Source of the DNA: Rhizobiaceae bacterium
GTDB lineage: Bacteria > Pseudomonadota > Alphaproteobacteria > Rhizobiales > Rhizobiaceae
Direction of reading: 5' to 3'
Assembly: GCA_019635755.1 (NCBI GenBank)
Contig: JAHBYW010000005.1
Span: forward strand, 124,001 to 188,000
DNA length: 64,000 bases
Positions within the stretch are counted from its first letter, which is position 1, and every line of letters starts with the position of its first letter. The notes under the pieces were generated by a model. It saw only the letters and a list, made by a program, of their open reading frames with translations, made no database searches and was not told the DNA's origin. Positions 27,348-39,102 of the stretch are shown here, piece by piece. The position numbers were made by a program, and so were the translations under genes.

Positions 27348-28346
27348 ATGAAACTGCTCAAGACAATCATTCTGGCATCAACACTCGCGCTGACCGCAGG
27401 AACGGCCATCGCGCAGGAAGGCATCGACGACCCGACCCGCGCGCCGTACTACGAATCCTTCGCCGGCAAGCGGGTCGCCTATGTGCCGGTGGCCATGGGC
27501 TTCGACCTGACCGAAGGCTGGGCCATGGGCCTCAAGGAGGCGCTCGAGCCGCTCGGCGTCACCTTCGACATCCGCGATCCGAACTGGTCGACCGACGCGG
27601 GCGCGCAGGCGATCACCTCGCTGATCTCCGAAAAGCCGGACGTCATCGTCGTCCACAATCCTGACGTGCAGTCCTATGCCCGCCTGCTGAAGAAGGCCGA
27701 GGAGGCCGGCATCTACGTCGTGCAGGTCAACATGCGCTCCAGCTACTCGACCGACGTCTTCGTCGGCGCCGATTATGTCGGCATGGGCGAGCAGATCGGC
27801 AACCGGCTGGTCGAGGTGTGCGCCCCGGCCAATGGCGGCTCCGGCAAGGTGGCGATCACCCAGGGCGTGCTGACGGCGGCCGCGTCGATCTACCAGATGC
27901 AGGGCATCAACAACGTCCTGTCGAAGCACCCCGAGATCCAACTCGTCTCCAACCAGGCGGCCGACTGGGACGCGACCAAGGCAAAGAACATCGCCGCCAC
28001 CGTCATCCAGCAGCATCCCGACCTCTGTGCCATCACCGGTTTCTGGGACGTGATGGACGTCGGCACCGCCGCCGCGATCAAGGAATCGGGCAAGAACGTG
28101 TACCTGCTCACCCAGGGCGGTGGAAACCGGATGGTCTGCGACGGCCTCGCCAACGGCACCTATTCGGAATCGGTGGTCTACTTCGTGCCCGGCCAGGCCC
28201 GCGACATGGCTACCATGATCAAGCAGCTGCTGCAGCTGAAGCAGCCGGCCGGAACGACGAAGACCACGCTCTTCACGCCGCTCACCTTCCTGACGAAGGA
28301 CAACATGACGGCGGCGTCGTGCTGGGACATGCCGGCGAAGGGCTGA
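27348..28346 (+). CDS. Sugar-type ABC transporter substrate-binding protein
   Basis: The 332-residue periplasmic protein has a clear signal peptide (MKLLKTIILASTLALTAG, cleavage after AIAQ) and a periplasmic-binding fold (Peripla_BP_4): RVAYVPVAMGFDLTEGWAMG, EKPDVIVVHNPDVQSYARLL, HPDLCAITGFWDVMDVGTAA. GGGAGGAG lies 7 bases before the ATG at 27348. The ligand cannot be told from sequence; neighbours with acyl-CoA ligase and enoyl-CoA hydratase suggest a non-sugar organic compound. A strong hairpin after the stop may protect this mRNA and raise its level above the permeases. Confidence 0.92.
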   Translation: MKLLKTIILASTLALTAGTAIAQEGIDDPTRAPYYESFAGKRVAYVPVAMGFDLTEGWAMGLKEALEPLGVTFDIRDPNWSTDAGAQAITSLISEKPDVIVVHNPDVQSYARLLKKAEEAGIYVVQVNMRSSYSTDVFVGADYVGMGEQIGNRLVEVCAPANGGSGKVAITQGVLTAAASIYQMQGINNVLSKHPEIQLVSNQAADWDATKAKNIAATVIQQHPDLCAITGFWDVMDVGTAAAIKESGKNVYLLTQGGGNRMVCDGLANGTYSESVVYFVPGQARDMATMIKQLLQLKQPAGTTKTTLFTPLTFLTKDNMTAASCWDMPAKG

Positions 28347-28355
28347 CATCCGAAG

Positions 28356-28379
28356 GGCGGGCGGCTCTCGCCGCCCGCC
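28356..28379 (+). terminator. GC-rich hairpin after the binding-protein gene
   Basis: GGCGGGCGGC (28356-28365) pairs perfectly with GCCGCCCGCC (28370-28379) around a TCTC loop. It is followed by TCCCCTCC, not a T-run. Hairpins like this behind binding-protein genes commonly stabilise the upstream mRNA or cause partial termination. Confidence 0.6.
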
Positions 28380-28405
28380 TCCCCTCCTGATCCAAGCAGA
28401 CGACC

Positions 28406-30538
28406 ATGGCCGTATCCGACCGCATCGTCCGATGGCGTTATCGCCTCGTGCCCGATCATCTCCTCGGCGAGATCCTGACCAAGCGCTGGGTCGACAACGC
28501 GATCCCGCTGCTGATCCTGGTCGCGGTCGCCGCCGTGTTCGGCTGGCTCATTCCGGATTTCTTCTCGTCGGCGAGCATCTCCAGCCTGATGCGGCAATGG
28601 GGCGAGTTCACCCTGATCGCGCTGGCGCTGATGATCGTCATGGTCGCCGGTGGCATCGACCTCAGCGTCGGCTCCACCTTCGCGCTCGGCAACATCGTCG
28701 CTCTGGCCCTGCTCAACGTGGCGGGATGGTCGGTCCCCGCCGTCATCGCCGCGACACTCGCCTGCGGCGCCGCCGTCGGTCTGGTGAACGGCGTCCTCGT
28801 CGGCTATCTCCGGCTGCGCGCCTTCCTGACCACGCTGGTCACGCTGATCATCGTGCGCGCCATCGTCGACATGCTGCTGCTCAAATATTCCGTTGCGATC
28901 GCAGCAGCCTTCGTCGATTCCGACCTGTGGTACTATTTCGGCGAGGGCGATGTGCTGGGCGTGCCGTTCAGCGTCGCGGCCGCACTCGCCGTCGCGCTCG
29001 TCGCGCATCTCGTCCTCACCCGCACCCGTCCCGGCTGGCAGGTGCTTGCCGTGGGTGGTTCCCGCCGCTCCGCGCACAATGTCGGCATACCCGTCCGCCG
29101 GGTCATCTGCCTGACCTATGTCGTCTCGGGAACGCTTGCCGCGCTGGCCGGCGTGCTGTTCGCCTCGCGCCTCGGCGGCGCTGGCGCCGACACCGGCGTC
29201 GGTCTCGAGATCGCCGCCCTGACCGCTGCCGTCCTGGGCGGCAACAGCCTCGGCGGCGGCCGCGGCTCCGCAGCCAAGGCGATCATTGGCTCGATCGTCG
29301 TCATGATCATGGTCAACGGCCTCGTCCGCCTGGGCATCACGCGCGGCGGCAGCTCGCTGCTGCTCGGCATGGTGCTGCTGGCCGCGGTGGCGATCGACGT
29401 GCGCTGGCTGAAGAACCGGATGAAGTTCCTCTCCAAGGTCTACGTGTCGCCGACCTTCGCCGAACTGCCGCCGGCGCCCCCGATCGAAGGAGCCTCTCCT
29501 TATGCGGTCAACGACCGGCTCCGCCCGGTCGAGGCCATCGGTCTCGACCGTATCGACGGACCCGAGGACGTCATCCTCGACGAGGACGACCACATCTATG
29601 TCGGAAACCGCACCGGCGACATCGTCCGCTTCTTGGCGCCGGACTACACGCGGCAGGAGGTCTATGCCCATGTCGGCGGCCGGCCGCTCGGCATGGCGTT
29701 CGCGAAGGACGGGGCGCTGCTCGTCTGCATCGGCGGCATGGGTCTCTATCGGATCACGCGACAGCGCGAGATCCAGAAGCTCACCGACGAGACCAACCGG
29801 TCCTGGTTTTCGATCATCGACGATTCGCGGCTGCGGCTCGCCGACGACCTCGACATCGCGCCGGACGGGCGCATCTTCTTCTCGGAAGCCACAATTCGCT
29901 ACGAGATGCACGAATGGCCGGTCGACTGCCTGGAGTCGCGCGGCAACGGTCGCATCATCGTCTTCGACCCCAATACCGGCAAGACGCAGACCGTTCTGAA
30001 GAATCTCGTCTTCCCGAACGGTATCTGCATGACCCATGACGGCCGGTCATTCCTGTTCGCCGAGACCTGGGCGTGCCGTGTCAGCCGCTACTGGTTCGAC
30101 GGACCGAAGAAGGGGACGGTCGAGCCGGTCATCCCGGACCTGCCCGGCTATCCGGACAACATCAACCGCGCCTCGGATGGCACCTACTGGCTTGCGCTGG
30201 TCGGCATGCGCACGCCGGCGATGGACCTTGCGCTGAAGATGCCCGGCTTCCGGCGGCGCATGGCGCGGCGCATCGCGCCGGACGAATGGATGTACCCGAA
30301 CATCAATACCGGCTGCGTGCTGCGTTTCGATGAAAGCGGCCGGGTCATCGAGACGCTGTGGGATCTGGGCGGCGAGAGCCACCCCATGATCACCTCCATG
30401 CGCGAGCACAGGGGGCATCTCTACATCGGCGGCATCCTGAACAATCGCGTCGGCCGGCTGAAGCTCGACGGGGCGGACGAGGGCTGGACCGGCCAGAAAT
30501 CCTACTGGGGTCAGGATGCCGCAAGGGGGCGCGCATGA
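28406..30538 (+). CDS. ABC permease fused to SMP-30-like beta-propeller
   Basis: The 710-residue protein combines two usually separate proteins. Residues about 1-330 are an RbsC-type permease (LALMIVMVAGGIDLSVGSTF, ALLNVAGWSVPAVIAATLAC, VLGGNSLGGGRGSAAKAIIG). After a short linker (FLSKVYVSPTFAELPPAPP) residues about 365-710 form a strictosidine-synthase/SMP-30-like six-bladed propeller (IDGPEDVILDEDDHIYVGNR, NGICMTHDGRSFLFAETWAC, ITSMREHRGHLYIGGILNNR). The frame is continuous without any start near the junction, so this is a true fusion. The soluble half could sense, bind or hydrolyse the transported compound, on whichever side of the membrane the C-terminus lies. The next gene encodes a second propeller. 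Confidence 0.88.
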   Translation: MAVSDRIVRWRYRLVPDHLLGEILTKRWVDNAIPLLILVAVAAVFGWLIPDFFSSASISSLMRQWGEFTLIALALMIVMVAGGIDLSVGSTFALGNIVALALLNVAGWSVPAVIAATLACGAAVGLVNGVLVGYLRLRAFLTTLVTLIIVRAIVDMLLLKYSVAIAAAFVDSDLWYYFGEGDVLGVPFSVAAALAVALVAHLVLTRTRPGWQVLAVGGSRRSAHNVGIPVRRVICLTYVVSGTLAALAGVLFASRLGGAGADTGVGLEIAALTAAVLGGNSLGGGRGSAAKAIIGSIVVMIMVNGLVRLGITRGGSSLLLGMVLLAAVAIDVRWLKNRMKFLSKVYVSPTFAELPPAPPIEGASPYAVNDRLRPVEAIGLDRIDGPEDVILDEDDHIYVGNRTGDIVRFLAPDYTRQEVYAHVGGRPLGMAFAKDGALLVCIGGMGLYRITRQREIQKLTDETNRSWFSIIDDSRLRLADDLDIAPDGRIFFSEATIRYEMHEWPVDCLESRGNGRIIVFDPNTGKTQTVLKNLVFPNGICMTHDGRSFLFAETWACRVSRYWFDGPKKGTVEPVIPDLPGYPDNINRASDGTYWLALVGMRTPAMDLALKMPGFRRRMARRIAPDEWMYPNINTGCVLRFDESGRVIETLWDLGGESHPMITSMREHRGHLYIGGILNNRVGRLKLDGADEGWTGQKSYWGQDAARGRA

Positions 30539-31631
30539 TCGGCGGGCTCGGCCGGATCGTCGATAATCTGCTCGGTCGCGGCGAGGCCGCGGTCACCGTG
30601 CCGCCGCTCGACGGGGCGCTGCGGCCGAACCGGCTGCTGGACGAGGGGACGACACGGACGCCGCTCGACGGGGTCGACTGCCTGGCCGTCCAGGGCGGCA
30701 CGCTCCTGGCCGCGGCGGGTGACGGCATCTTCGTACACGGTGCGGACGGACGCTGGATACGCCGGAGCACCTGGCCATCCCCCATCGCCTGCATCGCCTC
30801 GATCGGTGCCGACGGCCTGGCCGTCGCGCTGGCGTCCGGTGACATCGTCGTCGAGGGCGGGCGCTTCGACGGGCGCCGCTATCGCGCGGACGGAGCGTCC
30901 GCGTGCATCACAGCGGTGGCAGCGACGGGATCGCATCTCTTCGTCGCGAACGGGTCTGCGACCAACGGCCCCGGAGACTGGCAGCGCGACCTGCTCGAGC
31001 GCAATGCGCAGGGCAGCCTCTGGCGGATCGACCTGGACGGTGGGTCTGTGGAACGGGTGGCCGATCGCCTGGCCTGGCCGGCGGGGATCGCGGTTCAGGG
31101 CGGCAACGTCGTTGTCTCGGAAGCGTGGAACCATCGCCTGATCGCGATCGATCCGGCGCAGCCGGGCAAGCGCCAGGTGCTCCACGCCGACCTGCCGGCC
31201 TATCCGGGGCGCATCGCTCCAGATGCCGACGGATACTGGCTGGCGCTCTTCGCGCCGCGCAGCCAGCTGGTCGAGTTCGTGCTGCGTGAGCCGGCCTACC
31301 GCCGGCGCATGATGGCCGAGGTTCCGCAGCCCTACTGGGTCGCGCCGAACCTGAGGTCGGGCCGCAGCTTCTACGAGTCCCTGCAGGGCGGCGGCGTCAA
31401 GCATCTCGGCATGCTGAAGCCCTGGGCACCGACGATGTCGGCCGGCCTCTGCGCCAGGCTGGACGGTGCTTTCCAGCCGCGGGCGAGCCTGCAGAGCCGC
31501 GCGGACGGCAGCACGCACGGCATCACCTCCGTCGTCCAGCACGAGGGCATGGTCTTCGCCGCAGCGCGTGGCGACGGCGTCATCGTCTCGCGTCCCGCGG
31601 CGACGTCCGGGGCGGACCAGGGAGCCGGACG

Positions 31632-31635
<4 letters not shown>
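30535..31635 (+). CDS. SMP-30/strictosidine synthase-like propeller protein
   Basis: The 366-residue protein starts at an ATG overlapping the previous stop (ATGA). Its repeated blades (CLAVQGGTLLAAAGDGIFVH, WPAGIAVQGGNVVVSEAWNH, RIAPDADGYWLALFAPRSQL) resemble the propeller half of the preceding fusion, and the phrase HGITSVVQHEGMVFAAARGD parallels its C-terminal blade. No signal peptide is visible, so it is probably cytosolic. Members of this fold act as lactonases, esterases or calcium-dependent hydrolases. A lactone hydrolase acting on the imported compound is reasonable but unproven. Confidence 0.8.
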
Positions 31636-33127
<1,492 letters not shown>

Positions 33128-33128
<1 letters not shown>

Positions 33129-35014
33129 TGCGGCGTGCGCTCAGAACCACCCGGCCCGTCCGGGACGTGCGCACCATCGACGACATCGTCGCGATAGAGA
33201 GCCGTGCCTATGAGGAGCTGGTCACGGCGAACTCCCTTTATGACCTGCTGCTCGCCACGGCAGAGCATGGCGGCGACCGCAAGGCCGTCACCGTGCTCCG
33301 GTCGCCCGATCCCCACGATGTCGGAATCGCGCTCACGCATCGGGAGCTGCTGGCGGAAGTCACCCGCGCAGCCAACATGTTCCGCCGCCTTGGCCTCTTC
33401 CCAGGCCGCGGGGTCGCCGCCTTCCTCACACCGACGCTGTCCGAGGTCCCTGCGCTGCTTCTCGGTGCGCAGGTCGCCGGCGTGGCGAGTTCCATCAACT
33501 ACCTCCTGTCGCGGGACGCGATTATCGACCTGCTCAACGCCGAGCGGGCGACGATCCTCGTCATCCCCGCACCGCATCTGGACGAGATGTGCTGGACCAA
33601 GGCCGACGGTGCCTTCGAGCATGTCCCGTCGCTGCGTCACATCGTTGTCATCGGCGGATCGGGCGGGACCCGCGCCGGCCTCACCGATCTGGAAGGAGCG
33701 ATCCGCGGCGAAAGCGGCGACGCCCTGTCCTTCGCACCGGCGACGGACCGAGACGCGGTCTGCGCGCTGTTCCACACCGGCGGCACTACCGGGCGGCCGA
33801 AGCTGGTCCGCCTGACCCATGGCAACCAGATCCACGCGGCCTTCGGGTTCGCCCAGGTGTTCGGCTATGACGAGCACGACACTGTCATCAACGGCTTCCC
33901 GTTCTTTCACGTCGGCGGAACCATGACGGTCGGCCTGTCGGTGATCGCGGCCGGTGGCCACATCGTCGTGCCTTCGCCTTACGGCATGCGCGACCCTGCT
34001 ACCGTCGCGAACTACTGGACCCTGGTCGAGCGCTTCGGCCTGACCGTCGTCGGCGGTGTCCCGACCTCGATCGCGGCGATCACCAACACCTGGAAGGAGG
34101 GCTCGGACGTCTCCACGGTGCGCATGGCCGTCACTGGCGGCGCCGTCTGCCCGCCGGCGGTGACGGCGCGTTTCGAGGCGGCCACCGGCATCCGCATCTT
34201 CGAGACCTACGGGATGACGGAGACGGCCGCGACCATCGCCTTCAATCCGGGGCGCGGCAATCCCGTTGCCGGCAGCGTGGGTTTCCGCGCTCCCTTCTCG
34301 CAGACCCGCATCGTCGGCCTCGATCCGGACGCGCTCCGAATCTGCGGTCCGAACGAGACGGGACTGGTCCAGGTGCGCGGACCGCAGGTCTTTCCGGGTT
34401 ATGTCGACCCGGCCCACAATGTCGGCACGCTGGCGCCTGATGGTTGGCTGACCACCGGCGATCTCGGCTACCTGACGGAGGACGAGCGGCTGGTGCTCAC
34501 CGGTCGCGAGAAGGACCTGATCATCCGCGGCGGACACAACATCGATCCTGCCGCGATCGAGGATGTCGCCAACCAGTTCCCCGGCGTGGAGATCAGCGCC
34601 GCCGTCGGCATGCCGGACCAGTATGCGGGCGAGGTGCCGGCACTGTTCGTCGTGTCCGCGCAGGGCGCAACCGTCGATCTCGCCGACCTCGCCCGCCACC
34701 TCGACGCCCACGTCCACGAACCGCCGGCGCGGCCGCGCACCATCCTGTCTATCGATGCGCTGCCGGTCACCGCCGTCGGCAAAATCTTCAAGCCGGCGCT
34801 CCGCGACCGTGCCATCGAGGAAAAGGTCCGGCAGGAAACGGCCCTGCATTGCGGCCCCGGGACGGCCGCGGCCGTCTCGATCCAGCTCGACGCGCGCAAG
34901 CAGACCGTCGTCGACGTCAGCGTGACGGGGGCAGGCCCGGCCGCACTCGCCGCACTCGATGCGGCGCTCAAGCCGCTGCCCCAGACCTATCGCGTGCGGC
35001 CGGTGGAGGCCTGA
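33128..35014 (+). CDS. AMP-dependent acyl-CoA ligase
   Basis: The 628-residue adenylate-forming enzyme shows the core motifs in order: LFHTGGTTGRPKLVRLTHGN (ATP-binding loop), TYGMTETAATI, GWLTTGDLGYL, the hinge GREKDLIIRGGHNIDP and the C-terminal catalytic Lys in VTAVGKIFKPAL. About 60-70 residues after that Lys form an extra C-terminal tail. It should activate a carboxylic acid derived from the imported compound to its CoA thioester. The start overlaps the ATPase stop (TGATG). The next gene, an enoyl-CoA hydratase, supports a beta-oxidation-like route. Substrate unknown. Confidence 0.9.
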
Positions 35015-35015
35015 G

Positions 35016-35795
35016 ATGGCCGATGACGCAGTTCTGCTCGGGTTTGCGGAGGGCATTGCGACGGTGACGCTCAACCGCCCGTCGAAACTCAACGCCATGT
35101 CGCAGGAGATGACCCATGCGCTGGACCGCCGGCTCGACGACCTGGCGGATCTGACAGGCCTGCGCGCCGTCATCGTCACCGCCGCCGGCCGCGCCTTTTC
35201 CGCGGGCGGCGACCTCGGCGAGTTCGAGCAGGCGCTGGAGAGCGGCAGACTCATCGACGTGCTGCGCTACAATCAGGGCGTCCTGCAGCGTGTCGAGGAT
35301 ATCCCGGTGCCGGTCATCGGCGCGGCCAACGGCATCGCGGTCGCAGGCGGCCTGGAACTGCTGCTCTGCTGCGACCTGATCGTCGCGGCGGAGACTGCGA
35401 GCCTGTCGGACGGCCATGCGCGCTATGGCATCGTTCCCGCCGGTGGTGCCACCGTCAGGCTGGCCGAACGGGTGTCGCCCTCGCATGCCGCCCAGCTGTT
35501 CTACACGGCCGATCCGATCGACGCGCGAACGGCCGCGACATGGGGTCTGGTCAACGAGGTGGTGCCCGACGACCGGCTGTTGCAGCATGCACTGGACCTG
35601 GCCTGCCGCATCCGCGCGAACGGGCCTGAGGCCATCCGGCATATCAAGTTTTTAACCGGCACGCGCGCGCGTGCGCCCGACCGCGCGGCACGCCTGGATG
35701 CAGAGCTGGTGCGCTTTGCCCAGCATGTCGGCAATGGCGAATTGAGGAGCGCGCTTGCGGACTTCCGCCTGAAACGGCGACCGTCTTTCCGCTAG
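35016..35795 (+). CDS. Enoyl-CoA hydratase/isomerase family protein
   Basis: The 259-residue crotonase-fold enzyme has LNRPSKLNAMSQEM at the N-terminus, the oxyanion-hole segments AFSAGGDLGEFE and NGIAVAGGLELLLCCDLI, and HARYGIVPAGGATVRLAE where the catalytic Glu usually lies. The GIVPAGG sequence lacks the common PE dipeptide, so the reaction may not be simple hydration. The ATG at 35016 lies 1 base behind the ligase stop. It is the last gene of the seven-gene operon; the next gene is convergent. Confidence 0.88.
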   Translation: MADDAVLLGFAEGIATVTLNRPSKLNAMSQEMTHALDRRLDDLADLTGLRAVIVTAAGRAFSAGGDLGEFEQALESGRLIDVLRYNQGVLQRVEDIPVPVIGAANGIAVAGGLELLLCCDLIVAAETASLSDGHARYGIVPAGGATVRLAERVSPSHAAQLFYTADPIDARTAATWGLVNEVVPDDRLLQHALDLACRIRANGPEAIRHIKFLTGTRARAPDRAARLDAELVRFAQHVGNGELRSALADFRLKRRPSFR

Positions 35796-35811
35796 GCGGA
35801 TCAGACCGCCG

Positions 35812-36690
35812 CTAGTCCAGAGCGATCACGTCGACCGACTGGGTGGTCTTCTGCGATCCGGCCGTCCACAGGACGCCCTTGACCGGCGCCACGTCGGAAT
35901 AGTCGCGGCCGCGTGCGACGACAATGTGGTCCGAGCCGACGCGGAGCGCGTTGGTGGGATCGAACTCGACCCATCCGGTCTTGGCGCCGCACCACGCGCT
36001 CACCCAGGCATGCATCGCATCGGCACCCTCCAGCCGGGGCTGGCCCTCCGGCGGAAGGGTCCGAAGAAAGCCGCTGACATAGCCGGCCGGCACACCGATC
36101 TCGCGCAGACATGCGATCATGATGTGCGAGAAGTCCTGGCACACCCCGCGCCGGGCTGCGAACGCCTCGGCCATCGGCGTCTCCACCGTCGTCGCATCCG
36201 GGTCGTACACCATGTCGTCGTGGATGGCCTGGTTCAGCGCCGATACGGCCTCGACGACGGAGCCGCGGCCCCGGGCGACCGCCTGCGCAAAGGTGCGAAC
36301 CGCGGGGTCGGGCGTCACGCGAGGCGACGGGCCGAGGAAGTGGTGGGGCGAATTCGCGGCAAGCGAACGGCTTGCCTCGATCTCCTCGCGCAGCGCGCTC
36401 GGCACCGGCGAAAGATCCAGACTCTCCGGCGGCGCCGATCGATCGACGCGGGCACGCACCGTCAGCGCGATTTCGTCATGAATGCCGGCAAAGACCAGGC
36501 CGGTCGTGCGGTTTCCGAAGAAGTCCGCCTGGTCGTATCTGTCACGCGGGGTTGGCACGATTTCGAGCGTGCCGGCGATCATGCGCTGCAGCCCGCCAAT
36601 CTCGGCGGGCATCAAACGGACCTGGTGGCGGCCGCCCACGGCGGGCCGTCCATACTCGTAGGTGGTCGTCATCCGTACTTCGTAGAGCAT
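35812..36690 (-). CDS. Transglutaminase-like family protein (small)
   Basis: The 292-residue protein has the bacterial transglutaminase N-terminal domain (VRMTTTYEYGRPAVGGRHQV) and the papain-like core with catalytic Cys in GVCQDFSHIMIACLREIG, His in MHAWVSAW and Asp in WVEFDPTN. It is the third gene of a minus-strand cluster with the ATP-grasp/alpha-E protein (3-base gap) and a large transglutaminase. This set occurs together in many proteobacteria and is thought to make or modify a peptide, but the product is unknown. Confidence 0.88.
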   Translation of the reverse strand: MLYEVRMTTTYEYGRPAVGGRHQVRLMPAEIGGLQRMIAGTLEIVPTPRDRYDQADFFGNRTTGLVFAGIHDEIALTVRARVDRSAPPESLDLSPVPSALREEIEASRSLAANSPHHFLGPSPRVTPDPAVRTFAQAVARGRGSVVEAVSALNQAIHDDMVYDPDATTVETPMAEAFAARRGVCQDFSHIMIACLREIGVPAGYVSGFLRTLPPEGQPRLEGADAMHAWVSAWCGAKTGWVEFDPTNALRVGSDHIVVARGRDYSDVAPVKGVLWTAGSQKTTQSVDVIALD

Positions 36691-36693
36691 CGC

Positions 36694-39102
36694 CTATCTC
36701 AGATACGCTTCTGAAAGCAGGTCGGAGACCTGTCCGAGATCGGTGCGGCAGCCGAGGATATCCTCGGAGGTCAGTTCCTCCGGCGTCTTCACCGCGAGGC
36801 CCGCGTGAAGTTGCAGGACGGCCCGAGACAGCGGCGTGCCGATGCCCTGGCCAGTGGCGCCGGGCAGCAGGCCGATCTGCTCACGCAACTCCGTGAGCTG
36901 GTAAAGGATCGCCCGCGGGTTCATCGTGTCGAGCGCGAGCAGGTCGATGACCGTTTCCCGCGTGGTCGAGACGGCGTAGCGGCGGCGGTGCGACATCGAG
37001 CTGTCGGCGACCTCGACGGCCAGGCCGAAGCCTCCGGCGGGAGAGTCTTCGTCGGCGAAGCGCGCCAGCACCGAGGCGATCGCCGATGCCCGTTCCAGCG
37101 ATCTGCCGATGGTCAGGAAGCGCCATCCGTCCGACCGGTACATGTTCTCGTGGACGAGGCCGGAGAAGCCGGTGATCTTGCGCAGCAGCACGCCCATGGC
37201 CCGCGCCTCGTCCTCGCCCTCGGTCACCGTCGACGACATCCGCCGCGCTGTCTTGGCGAGATCGTTGAGCGCCATCCAGCCGTCGACCGAGAAGCGGTCA
37301 CGCACCCGGCCGGCGCTGGCGATCGCCGACCGCAGCGTCCGCTGGATCGCATCCGGGATGCGCTGTTCGGGAAGGATGCCGAAGCTCGCCAGGTGGTCGC
37401 GCAGCTCGGTCAGCAGCGGCGTGTCGCGGCTGATGGCCTCCGCAAGCCGCAGGTGCCATGCGCGCAGCAGGCGCATGATGCCCTCGGCGCGCTCGACGTA
37501 GCGGCCGAGCCAGTACAGGTTGTCGGCCGCGCGGCTGGGCAGGGCGCCCGGCTCCGGACGGACATACGGCGCGGTGCGGGGCGGCAGGAGCGTGTCGGAC
37601 AAGACAGGCTGATCGCTCACCACCCATACATCGGCGACGGAGCCGCCCCGCTGCATGGCGAGCGCCGACGGGTCGTCGCTGCGCCCGATCCGGGCATAGC
37701 CGCCGGGCATGACCTGCCAGCCGGAAGCGGTGCGGGCCAGGAACGCGCGAAGCGTGACGGGGCGCGGCTCCAGCCGCCCGCCTGCGTAGACCGGCATGGT
37801 CGACAGCGTGACCGCTTCCTGCCCGACCAGGAGATGGCCATCCGTCGCGAGCCGGTCCTCGATCGATGCCTCCGGCGCGCTGCGCATCCAGCCGGCGCTG
37901 CGGATGTCGTCGTCGGTGTCGATCGACGGTCGGGTCGAGAGCGCGGCGCCGATGGTCATGCTGCCCGCGTTGGCCAGCACATGCGTGCGCGCGGCCGGGT
38001 CGCCGCACCACCAGGTCGCGATGTTGGGGATGGCCAGCGCCTCGCCGCGGACGACCTCGCAGAGGCGCGGGAGGAACGCCAGCAGGGCCCGCGTCTCCAG
38101 GATGCCGCTGCCGAGCGCGTTGACCAGCGCCACGCTGCCCCGGCGGACGGCCTCCACGAGACCGGGCGTGCCGAGGGTGGACGAGTCGTCGAGTTCCAGC
38201 GGATCGACCCAGCTGGCGTCGAGGCGCCGCCACAACACGCTGACCGGTCGCGGCCCGGCGATCGTGCGGACCATCACGCGACCCCGCTCGACGACCAGAT
38301 CCTCGCCTTCCAGCAGCATCATGCCGAGGTATCGGGCGATGTAGGCATGCTCGTAGTAGGTGTCGGTTAGCGGACCGGGGGTGAGGATCGCCGGATGGCC
38401 CCCGTCGCGGCCGCCGAGCCCGTCGAGCGTGTCGCGAAACGCCCTGAAGAAACCCGCCAGGCGATGGACATTCGCCTCCGCGAACAGGTCGGAGAAGACG
38501 CGCGTGCTGGCAACACGGTTCTCGAGTGCAAACCCTGCACCGGACGGCGCCTGCGTGCGGTCGCCCAGCACCCACCAGCGCCCGTCGGGGCCTCGGCCGA
38601 TCTCGAAGGAGAGGAAGTGCAGGTAGTGACCGCCGCGCGGCCTGACGCCGACGAGCGGCCGCAGCCACTCGGCGCTGCCCGCCACGATCGCGGCCGGAAG
38701 GTGGCCCCCGGCCACCAGGTCCGCCGGGCCGTAGAGGTCGGCGACGATCGACTCCAGCAGGTCGGCGCGCTGGATCATCCCTGCCGCCAGCGCATTCCAT
38801 TCGCTCTCATCGATCAGCAGGGGCACGTGGCTGAGCGGCCAGTCGCGTTCGGGCGACTCCGCGTGTCCGTACTGGCGGAAGAAGACGCCGGCGTCGCGCA
38901 GGTACTCGTCGCCGCGTGCGAAGCGCTGGATGACCTCTTCGGGGTTCATCGACGAGAACCGCCGTATGAAGTCCCGCCAGACGGGCCTGATCCGGCCGGT
39001 GGCGTCGAGCATCTCGTCCGGAATGCCCGGCAAAGGCTGGTAGGCAGCAGCGGAGTCTGTGTCCGGGGCCTGGACCTGCAGCGCTTCGGCCCGCACCGTC
39101 AC
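36694..39102 (-). CDS. Circularly permuted ATP-grasp and alpha-E fusion protein
   Basis: The 802-residue protein starts at a GTG overlapping the stop of the upstream transglutaminase gene (GTGA). Residues about 50-470 are the circularly permuted ATP-grasp domain ([60 protein letters not shown]). Residues about 500-800 form the helical alpha-E domain ([40 protein letters not shown]). An open frame continues upstream of the GTG to 41055, but that part is antisense-like shadow over the transglutaminase gene. The partners are predicted to form peptide bonds or modify a peptide in concert with transglutaminases. Confidence 0.9.
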   Translation of the reverse strand: MTVRAEALQVQAPDTDSAAAYQPLPGIPDEMLDATGRIRPVWRDFIRRFSSMNPEEVIQRFARGDEYLRDAGVFFRQYGHAESPERDWPLSHVPLLIDESEWNALAAGMIQRADLLESIVADLYGPADLVAGGHLPAAIVAGSAEWLRPLVGVRPRGGHYLHFLSFEIGRGPDGRWWVLGDRTQAPSGAGFALENRVASTRVFSDLFAEANVHRLAGFFRAFRDTLDGLGGRDGGHPAILTPGPLTDTYYEHAYIARYLGMMLLEGEDLVVERGRVMVRTIAGPRPVSVLWRRLDASWVDPLELDDSSTLGTPGLVEAVRRGSVALVNALGSGILETRALLAFLPRLCEVVRGEALAIPNIATWWCGDPAARTHVLANAGSMTIGAALSTRPSIDTDDDIRSAGWMRSAPEASIEDRLATDGHLLVGQEAVTLSTMPVYAGGRLEPRPVTLRAFLARTASGWQVMPGGYARIGRSDDPSALAMQRGGSVADVWVVSDQPVLSDTLLPPRTAPYVRPEPGALPSRAADNLYWLGRYVERAEGIMRLLRAWHLRLAEAISRDTPLLTELRDHLASFGILPEQRIPDAIQRTLRSAIASAGRVRDRFSVDGWMALNDLAKTARRMSSTVTEGEDEARAMGVLLRKITGFSGLVHENMYRSDGWRFLTIGRSLERASAIASVLARFADEDSPAGGFGLAVEVADSSMSHRRRYAVSTTRETVIDLLALDTMNPRAILYQLTELREQIGLLPGATGQGIGTPLSRAVLQLHAGLAVKTPEELTSEDILGCRTDLGQVSDLLSEAYLR

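Noticed and set aside
28178-30037. Minus-strand open frame of 619 codons
   Set aside because: Antisense to the permease-propeller fusion, low complexity, no start signals.
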